Shown here: positions 44,590-53,700 of the stretch, in pieces | How the letters are laid out: each line of letters starts with the position of its first letter | How positions within the stretch are numbered: the first letter of the stretch is position 1 | DNA from: Mytilus californianus | Taxonomy: Eukaryota > Mollusca > Bivalvia > Mytilida > Mytilidae | Length of the DNA: 64,000 nucleotides | NCBI RefSeq assembly: GCF_021869535.1 | Contig: NW_026262701.1 | Coordinates: 45,697,278 to 45,761,277 of the forward strand | Reading direction: 5' to 3' | Translations under genes and position numbers: made by a program | Notes under the pieces: model-generated | What the model was told of the DNA's origin: nothing | Databases searched by the model: none | Seen by the model: the letters and a program-made list of their open reading frames with translations, nothing else

Positions 44590-45490
44590 GTTAAGTGTAT
44601 CACTTTGCGTCAGTTGTTCATTTTCATTATCTTTTACAAAAAAACTTCTCCTTTGAAACCACTCGACCTTTTCAACCAAACTTTAACTGAATGATCCTTA
44701 CGATATCTAGTCTAAAGTTCCTGTTTATTGTTCCTGCCAATCAACCAACATGGCTACCATGGCTATAAATAGAACATAAGGGTATAATGCATTTATTGTC
44801 TACTATCTTGAAATCCATAAAAAAAAATTGGTTGAAACTGTAAAACTAAAAAACGATTAGCAATACACGATCTATAAAAATGCTTATATGGCCAAAACCA
44901 TCGGATTACTCATTATAGGAGTCATTTCCCTTGAATAAAGATTTTTTAGGGTAAAGGTTGCATGAAATGCAATCAAAATCCTATGGTACTGACTTGATAT
45001 CTATATCTTCAAAGATTTATCACTACCTTGATAGTTCAAACAAAATAGTGCAGTGAAGTGATCATTGTTTAGATTCTATCCAGTCAATGTCATGCAATTT
45101 ATTGATGATATGTTATACTTTGATATTTAAGTTACAATATGATGATATTTAAATTACACAATTGTACCATACTTGTCAAGAACACATTTTATTATCAAGT
45201 TAAAAATTACATAAGTAATGCATGGTGTATGAATCTGTTATAAAAATAGGTTCAACTACAAATGTACAATCATGAACAAAGGAAGATAACTCCAACTCAA
45301 ATTTTTAATTTGCCTAGCAAAATACAGTTCAATGTTATATTTAAAAATCCACAAAATTGCAAAATAAAAGCAATCTTTACCCTTCTGTGCTCACAAGCAT
45401 TATTATTATTATTTTTTTTTCAGTTTTGTCTTTTACCTCAATTTGTTTTCACAGCTGAAGGATTCACACCCGCATGAGCCTATTTGTTTA
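44590..45490 (+). repeat. Degenerate Helentron-like body
   Basis: CACTTTGCGTC, CTTCTCCTTTGAAACCACTC and CCAACATGGCTACCATGGCT match the inner parts of copies A, B and D. The 3' end is decayed (GGATTCACACCCGCATGAGC). No gene was found in this stretch. Confidence 0.5.
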
Positions 45491-45689
45491 GATCCTACCC
45501 ATGGCCATATTAAGCTTAAACTGATATTCTTCTTTTCTTGAGATGTGCTTTTGCACTATTATTAGTTATTTATTAGAACATTATAGCTTACTCAAGTGTA
45601 AGTTTCAAAACTACTGAAATATGATCAGATGAGATCTCTATAATAGCACTCAAATTCTCAAACTCACCGACACTAATGTGAGTTAATCT

Positions 45690-45835
45690 TCCTAAAAAAA
45701 GGAAAACTGACAATCCTAGTCAATTAAGATTGAAGTCGAGCGCACCTGCCACATGCGGGATTCGTCCAACTCGCCTCAGTGTTTACTGGCTAGTGTATTG
45801 GTAAAGCTCCGCATGAGAAAGCCACATACAAAACT
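45690..45835 (-). mobile_element. Partial RUDI-like SINE (antisense)
   Basis: GGAAAACTGACAATCCTAGT, CAATTAAGATTGAAGTCGAG and CACCTGCCACATGCGGGATT are the reverse complement of the SINE at 9124-9390. The tRNA-like head is degraded (B box GGATTCGTCC). Confidence 0.65.
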
Positions 45836-46089
45836 TACCTCGTATCCTGACCCGATGCCTAGTGAGTCCATGTATGATCTCTTAAGCGATTAGGAACTAT
45901 TGCCCAACCCATCTGTGATATAATATTCAAAATTCGGGTTAAATTGACAATGCAAACTAAATTATTCTTAATTCGGAGATGTTTAACAGATGTAATATGT
46001 TTGACTACGAGACAACTTGCATGTGCCGAACAGTTATGAACTTTTCTAAATACCTTTGTTTTTATGAGATTTATTCTTTCGGAATAAAT

Positions 46090-46390
46090 AGATATAGGAA
46101 GATGTGGTATGAGTGCCATTGAGACAACTCTCCATCCAAGTTACAATTTATAAAAGTAAACCATTATAGGTCAAGGTACGGCCTTCAACACGGAGCATTG
46201 GCTCACACCGAACAGCAAGCTATAAAGGGCCCCCAAAAATTACTAGTGTAAAACCATTCAAACGGAAAAACCAACGGTCTAATCTATATAAAAACGAGAA
46301 ACGAGAAACACGTATGAACTACATAAACAGACAACTACTGTAATCAGATTCCTGACTTAGGACAGGTGCAAACATTTGCAGCTGATTTTC
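46090..46390. repeat. Dispersed bivalve repeat
   Basis: GATGTGGTATGAGTGCCATT, GAGACAACTCTCCATCCAAG, GGCCTTCAACACGGAGC and TCCTGACTTAGGACAGGTGC form a repeat I recognise as very common in mytilids. Related fragments lie at 22.33-22.64 kb. No coding function known to me. Confidence 0.65.
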
Positions 46391-46660
46391 AGAGGAGGCA
46401 AAGGCTTAAATATTATAAAATTTGTACCTAAACAAACGCACACTGCATCGTATTCGTGTAGGGTTATATAATATATTCAAACGAAAAAATTATAAAATTT
46501 ATTGAACTGATATTTGAAATTATTAAAGTGTTGAACCTGACCAGAGAATTATATTTATATATGTATCTGGCCTGATCTTAAGATACCATTCTTGAATGAA
46601 ATCATGTTCAAAATAATAAAACTCATGTGAAACAAAAATAATAAAAGAACAGAGTTCCAA

Positions 46661-48194
46661 TGTCCCCCGCGTTGCACTTATTTTATCTGTCCAAGATACA
46701 AGGGCAATAACTATAAAACCCTTTTTTTTTTGTTCTTTAAAACAAATTATAATATACTATAAGTAGATCTGGCAAGACTTGTACCCGCGAGAGCGCTAAC
46801 GAGGCCATTTTCCATAAATGTAATATTTCCAAGGAGCATAATTCTTTAAAAAGTCGATCGGCCACCCTTATAGAACTTGTCCGAGATATTGCTGATATTA
46901 ACCTATAGTATAAGTTTTATAAAAATCTGGCAAGAATTGTACACCTGAGAGCGCTGACGAGGCCATTTTCCATAAATTTAATATTTCCAAGGGTCATAAC
47001 TCTTTTTAACTAGAGGCTCTCAAGAGCCTGTGTCGCTCACCTGTATTTACTGATGCTTTGGAAATCATGCAAAATAAGGTTAAAATCATAATTAATAGTA
47101 TTAGATATTCGATATTATAATGATATCTAAGATAATAACAAAAAACTGTAAATTTCTGTAAAATTACTAACTCAGGGGCAGCAACCCAACAACGGGTTGT
47201 CGGATTCGTCTGAAATTTCAGTCCAGATAAATCTAAATCTGATGAACATTTTTGCCACCTGTCAAATTTGCTCTAATTGCTTTAGTTTCAGAGATATAAA
47301 CCACAAACTGCATTTTACCCCTATGTTCTATGTTTAACCATGTCGGTCATGATGGTTGGAAGGCGGGGTCATCGGACAAATTTTTTAAACTAGATACCCT
47401 AATAATGATTAAGGCCAAGTATGGTTAAATTTGTCTCAGTAGTTTCAGAGAAGAAAATTTTTGTAAAAGGTTACAAAAATTTACGAAAAATTGTTAAAAT
47501 TGACTATAAAGGGCAATAACTCCTAAAGGGGATCGACTGACAATTTTGGTCTTGACGACTTATTTGTTGATCTTACTTTGCTGAACATAATTGCTGTTTA
47601 CAGTTTATCTCTATCTATAATAATATTCAAGATAATAACCAAAAAGTGCAAAATTTCCTTAAAATTACCAATTCAGGGGCAGCAACCCAACAACGGGTTG
47701 TCAGATTTGTCTAAAAATTTCAGGGCAGATAGATCTTGACCTGATAATCAGTTTTATCCAAATCAGATTTACTCTAAATGCTTTGATTTCAGAGATATAA
47801 GCCCAAATCTACATTTTACTCCTATGTTCTATTTTTAGCCATGGCGGCCATCTTGGTTGGTTGGCGAAGTCATCGGACACATTTTTTAAACTAGATACCC
47901 TAATGATGATTGTGGCCAAGTTTGGTAAAATTTGGCCCAGTGGTTTCAGAGGAGAAGATTTTTTTAAAAGCTAACGACGACGGACGACGACGACGACGGA
48001 CGACGGACGCCAAGTGATGAGAAAAGTCGATCGACCACCATTATAGAACTTGTCCGAGATATGCTAATATTAACATATAGTATAAGTTTTATAAAAATCT
48101 GGCAAGAATTGCAACTTTGAGAGCGCTAACAAGACCGGACGGACGGACGGACGCCCGGTATTTCTATGTCCCCCGCAACGCGTTCGCGGGGGAC
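46661..48194 (-). repeat. GTCCCCC-family element carrying a nested insertion
   Basis: In the minus orientation it begins with a perfect 9-bp-stem hairpin GTCCCCCGC/GCGGGGGAC (48168-48194), followed by GGCGTCCGTCCGTCCGTCC, and ends TGCAACGCGGGGGACATTGG (at 46661). Monomers contain AAAAATCTGGCAAGAATTG and GGTCATAACTC. A Helentron-like element (47010-48026) splits it. Confidence 0.7.
47010..48026 (-). mobile_element. Helentron-like element lacking its 5' hairpin (copy D)
   Basis: In the minus orientation the 3' hairpin AGGCTCT/AGAGCCT is followed by CTAG and T, as in copy A. The body closely follows copy A (CAACCCAACAACGGGTTGTC, CCGTC-rich stretch). It stops at GATGAGAAAAG and joins TCGATCGACC of the host repeat, so the 5' hairpin is missing. 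Confidence 0.7.
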
Positions 48195-49610
48195 AAAAAC
48201 GCTTTTAACAATGTCCTATAATGATGTCACAAATAATTATACTGACAAAAATGATTTAAAAAAAAACAACCATAAACTCAACACCGTATAAGTGGTGGAT
48301 TATGAGGATCTTTATTGTCGACAATTGTTACATTGGAAATTAACTGCTTTTCTAGGTATATGCATTTGCTCGTTGTACTCTGAAATTTGAGGTAGCTTTG
48401 TGTATAGAGGAATATACTCTCCGTCTGTTTTAAGACGAGAAAAAAAGATTTAAATCAAATAAAAAATTGACCTTCGGCTTTTGACACCAGTAGATAACCT
48501 AACGGAGGATGACCGCACAATGACCATATATTACTTAATTTATTAGATTCAGTCACCTGTAACAGGTAGGTTTGAGTAAGAATAGCCGTATATATTGTTA
48601 GTAAACAATATTGGATATTCAAGGATAAATTCATTAGCGTAAGTAGCCATGTTTACCCTTCAAAATACGAAATGCATAATGTTTTTTTTTTCTGTAATAA
48701 AATGTGTACAGTTATGCTGTTTGCATATTTGGCATAATTGCTTCCTGTAAGAAAAAAGCTTAAAAGCTAGAACAGGACAACTATTAAGCGAATAGGTAGA
48801 AAATGGGGACCGATTTGAAAATCGGAAATTTCCGACCATTTTCAGAGCGCATCATTTGGTAGATAAGGCAATTTTGTTGTGAATCTGCATTTAACGAAAC
48901 CAACCATACTCCCCATCGGAGAGGGGACAGGGGACAGTGGTGAGATATTCATAATTTGAATAGTATAGGATGCAATTTCCAGAATACTCTAGTCATCATC
49001 TATTAAATATAATACTTTGTAGGACGCAATGTACAAATTCGTGTTATATTAGGGAAAATAATGTATATCAGAATATGATATTCTTTACCTTGACATAAAT
49101 GTTATTGAAAGGCTTTTAAAAGATGGGCCGCAGTTATTAAAAAAGTCCGATACGGCCCTCAACGTACATCGAAGTGCAATTAAATGGTCATCTCGCAATG
49201 GAGCCGAATTAAATAAGCGACTGAGGTGATCTATATTTGTGTATGGTGATCATGTTGTGGAAGCCTTTTTTTGTTTGAAGCCTTTTCGGGTAGTTTCTCA
49301 AAAATTTCCAAAAATTATCAACGGAATATTAAGACAATTGTGTAATCAATTATGTCAGTACCGACACTGCTTGAGTTTCGATATTTAAAAAGAAGATGTT
49401 AGCTTTAGTACTCAGTAAATAAAGTTTAAAAGTCTTTATAAGAAGCCTCTAGGGATGTCAAATATCTATAGACTAAGAATTGCATAATAGCTATTTGTGA
49501 ACTTGTCGCCGTACATTTATTACATGAATCGTGAATAATAAACAGATTCTGAATAAATAATGTCAAAGTTAACAACTTTTAACGGTTTCTCGAGCGCTTT
49601 GTTCTTGAAT
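48195..49610. other. No recognisable gene
   Basis: AT-rich, apparently unique sequence upstream of the sulfatase-like gene. Short frames only. No domain or clear repeat was recognised. Confidence 0.35.
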
Positions 49611-49620
49611 CTCGTTTGTT

Positions 49621-49680
49621 ACTGAGATTACTAACACTGTTACTGAGATTACTATAACACAGTGTTATAGTAATCTCAGT
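49621..49680. repeat. 39-bp near-perfect palindrome with direct repeat
   Basis: Arms ACTGAGATTACTATAACAC (49642-49660) and its exact reverse complement (49662-49680) flank a single A. A truncated copy of the left arm (ACTGAGATTACTAACAC) lies immediately upstream at 49621. Confidence 0.85.
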
Positions 49681-50543
49681 TTGTTAATAGCATGTTTTTT
49701 CAACTAATGTTTCACAGACAATATCGTTTTATAACTAGCACTTTTAAATCTTTATTGTCATTGAACTAAATAAGTATGTGACAAATGTATCACACAAAAA
49801 TACAATTAAAGCAAACATTAAAATATAAAATATATTATAACATGTTTCATGATCACACCCGTTTAGATAAAGGTATCTTGGCAGCTCCGATTCTAGTGTT
49901 GGTCGGAATAAGTTATGGTTTCTAAGAGCCAAACGTAGACATAGCAATTTTTTCATACAGGAAAAAATATCAATGCAAAATTATCCACAGTTTACATTAT
50001 TATAGAAATAAACAGGATCCATCTATAGTTACGCACCTCATATAGTATTTTGTATCGGAACCATTTCGGGGTCCCCTTGCAATGCTTGAACTTTGCTATT
50101 TCTATTTATTAGATAGTTTTTCAGTTCTATCTATTATATAGTTTCTCATTTCTATTTATTAGATTGTTTGTCAATGTCAAATTTCCATTAGTGAAATGAA
50201 ATGAAATTGGCTTCAAAACCCGCGAAGTCGTTCATTTTAAGTTGTAGAGTTACGGCCATTGCAACTTGGACGGAGGAAAGAAGAGGACCAACAAATCCTT
50301 ATTTTTTATCATACTTTTAATTATGAAATCGAAAGTATGCATAGTAATTGAAACTTTTGAATGTGTTGACATTGTTGACATTCAAATAAGAAAATACGTA
50401 GCATCAAAGCGGCCTTTTTCAGAGTTATCGACTTGTTTACCGACTCTATTTGTGGTATTTATTTTTGAGTACGAAAGTTTTGCAATATACTTGCCTTATT
50501 TAAAAAACATGCAGTTAACTTAGTCTTATTTTTTTCAGTGACC

Positions 50544-50723
50544 ATGCAGTCAGTTTATGCGGCGTTCCTAGCCACAGGCCTTGCTGTGGTTGCTTACTTT
50601 GGCCATCAAGTCTGGTCAGTAAATAAAGCACCAACAATGGCGGAACAAGTTAAACGAGAGCTCATTCCAAATGAGGAGTTCGTCAAACACTCAGATATAT
50701 TCAACAAGAAGGAAGTTATAAAG
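50544..50723 (+). CDS. Alkyl-sulfatase-like exon 1 (start)
   Basis: The ATG at 50544 has A at -3 (GTGACCATGC). A consensus acceptor (TTTTTTTCAG) ends at 50538, so this looks like the second exon of the transcript. It encodes 60 residues, including the hydrophobic VYAAFLATGLAVVAYF. The donor is ATAAAG|GTATCA, phase 0. Confidence 0.8.
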
Positions 50724-53700
50724 GTATCATTTTGGTGATGTTTTACCTCTATATGTATTCTATATATAATGAATGCTTTCGACGTGTTGGATTTTTATTT
50801 ACAACTACTGGGTCTTTTATACAATGCTTTAGGCCGTGAGCTAGGGCTGTAAGTATACAAGATTATAATATGTTGCTTTGCATATAGTATTGATATTTTG
50901 TTACAATATTTGACAGTTATCAGCCAATTCGATACATATCTCAGTAAATTACTTTGCAATCTGTACGAAAATCGTATTGTATCTCTATACGGTCACTTTT
51001 TTCTCTCTTAATTCCTCTCTTTGAAGTTTTGATACTTTTCTTTGACTTAAAGCATATGACTCAGCACATTTCTGATTATCCCATAAACTGGACTTTTATA
51101 CCCAGCAAAACTAGAACGCACCAGTTTGAGTGTGTAAGACCGATATAATTTTCTAGTTATAAAGACATTGTTATTTTTTTTATATATATATATATAGAAA
51201 AATACTAGTCAAGCGACAGTAATAAAAAAGACATTTATTTTTGAAGCAGACAGAAGTGGAAAATGAACAAAAGAAATCGTAATGGTTATTTTTTTTAACG
51301 AAAGCATGAAATATCACACGTAAATCGTTTGGTGTTATATGAAGATATGTTTTCTTATAGCGTAATTATAAACGAAATCACTGAAAATGTAACTAGATTG
51401 TTGCTTAATCTACAAGTGTACTACGAAATGACTGTGTTCTCGAGCCTTATACGTTGCGGGGTAATAAAACCATGCAAGATTTTTTTTATGATTGATGACA
51501 ATCTTATTTCAGGTAACGGATAACATCTATGTGGCCATTGGATTTGCTTTGGGGAACTCTATTATGGTGATCGCACCTGAAGGTCTAATTATTGTCGATG
51601 TCACTGAAAGTGTCACAGCAGCCAGAGAAATTCTCAAAGAGTTTCGGAAGATCACAAATAAACCGATCAAAGCTATCCTTTATACTCATCATCATCAAGA
51701 CCATATAGGAGGAGCGCAGGTAAAACATAACAAACAAGGATCTGTCTCCATAGGACATCATTCCCGCTCGCTCTATGTTTCTATGTCCAGTGAACCGTGG
51801 GATAAAACAATAATTTGGCAAATAATTTAAAAAGTTCGAATCCTAATGAACACGTGAACAAAGTTTTAAGTTAATATGACCACAAATTCATGGTAAACTA
51901 CATTGACCAAAACTTTTAAGCTGACACGGGGCGGACGAACTGCTGGTCGCACAGACCGGAAAACGTTATGCCCCTCCTATCATAGGCGAAGCATAACAAA
52001 CACCGGGAAGGCATTTAACAAACGAACACAGAACAAATGTACTGAACAACAAAAAGTTAAATATTTAAATAAAATTGAGAATGGAAATGGGGAATGTGTC
52101 AAAGAGACAACAATCCGCCAAAGAGCAGACAACAGCCGAAGGCCACCAATGGGTCTTCAACAAAGCGAGAAAACCCCGCACCCGGAGGCGGGCTTCGGGT
52201 GCGGGCTTCAGCTGGCCCCTTAACAAAAATGTGTACTATACATAAATATAAAAATGTAAAATACAATTAAACAGAGACGGTAAATGATTATGTACAAAAC
52301 AATCAATAATCAATGTAATATTAAAAAGCGACCAAGCACAGGAAAAGAGAGGCGAAAGACACAAAAAGGACATTCAAACTCATTAGTCGAAAATAAACTG
52401 ACATTGCCATGGCAAAAACATAAGAGGAAAAAAGACCAAAAGTCAAACAATAGAATATAAAACACAACATATAGCAAACTAACGACTGAGCAACACGAAC
52501 CCCGGTGCTCCGGAAATGTAAGCAGATCTAAGTATAGGAAAATGTACAAAACAAAACACAAGGAAGTGAATAATACATTTGAGCACAGAAAATGTGTAAG
52601 CAATATAGATAACGGAGGAAACTAGAAAAAGATACAAATCAAGCAAGAAATGTGTATAACAGTTCAAGCACGTAAAAAAGTTAAAAAAAAAAAAAAAAAA
52701 AAAAAAAATACTGAGAAAAATGCATTGGTAAACTACGAACAAGAAAATGAGAAAGTCAGGATAACATTTTTTTCTTTTCTATTTAAGGGATTCTTAGAAA
52801 AAGGTGTAGCATTGCCGGAAGTCTGGTCTCATCATAAACTACCAAATGAAGTCGCAAGTTTCTTCACTACATCATATGGAGCTAAAGTTCGACGGTCTTC
52901 ACGACAGTTTGGTGTAATGGTACCAGCATCACGCAAGATCAATGCAGGGTTAGGTCTGAATTTACGATATGATTCGCATGGGTTCATTCCCCCCACCAAG
53001 TTAGCGACTGGAAAAGACACATTTGCTAAAATTGCAGGCAAGTATATGGTGATCTTTTATTTAAGAGCCCATCATTCGTAGGTTTATTTAACTCGCGAAA
53101 TTTTCATATATTTATGACATTTTGACTTTCTACTTGTCTTCAAGGTACCAAAAAACATTGTCTTATCATTATCATACTTTTTTTTAGCTCACCTGGCCCA
53201 ATGGGTCAAGTGAGCTTTTCTCATCACTTGGCGTCCGTCGTCCGTCTTCGTCGTCGTCGTTGTCGTCGTCGTCCGTCGTCCGTCGTCCGTTAACTTTTAC
53301 AAAAAGCTTCTCTGAAACTTCTGGGCCAAATTTTACCAAACTTGGCCACAATCATTATTGGATAATCTAGTTTAAAAAATGTGTCCGATGACCCCGCCTG
53401 CCAACCAAGATGGCCGACATGGCTAGAAATAGAACATGGGGTAAAATGCAAGTTTTGTCTATTATTTTGAAAACCGTTCATGATAAATAGAGAAAATCTG
53501 ACAGGTGCAAAAATGTTTAGAATGTTAAGCTCTAACAATTGTCTAATACGTCAAAACTGTCAGACGACTTCTAATAGGAGTTATTGCCCTTAAATGACAA
53601 ATTTCACCATTTTTTCATTTTTGCCTATTATCTTGAAAACTATAATAGATAAAGAGTAACTTTAAAATTCAAAAATGATCAGCAAGACAAGTTCAACAAA

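Noticed and set aside
48120-48200. CRISPR-like or short-direct-repeat array (GGAC repeated).
   Set aside because: It is a simple (GGAC)n run next to the terminal hairpin of the GTCCCCC element. No spacers; eukaryotic context.
52650-53081. 143-codon frame starting in the poly-A run before sulfatase exon 3.
   Set aside because: Only 52788-53037 is exon. The Lys-rich start is translation of intron poly(A), and the acceptor at 52787 plus phase with exon 2 define the true boundary.
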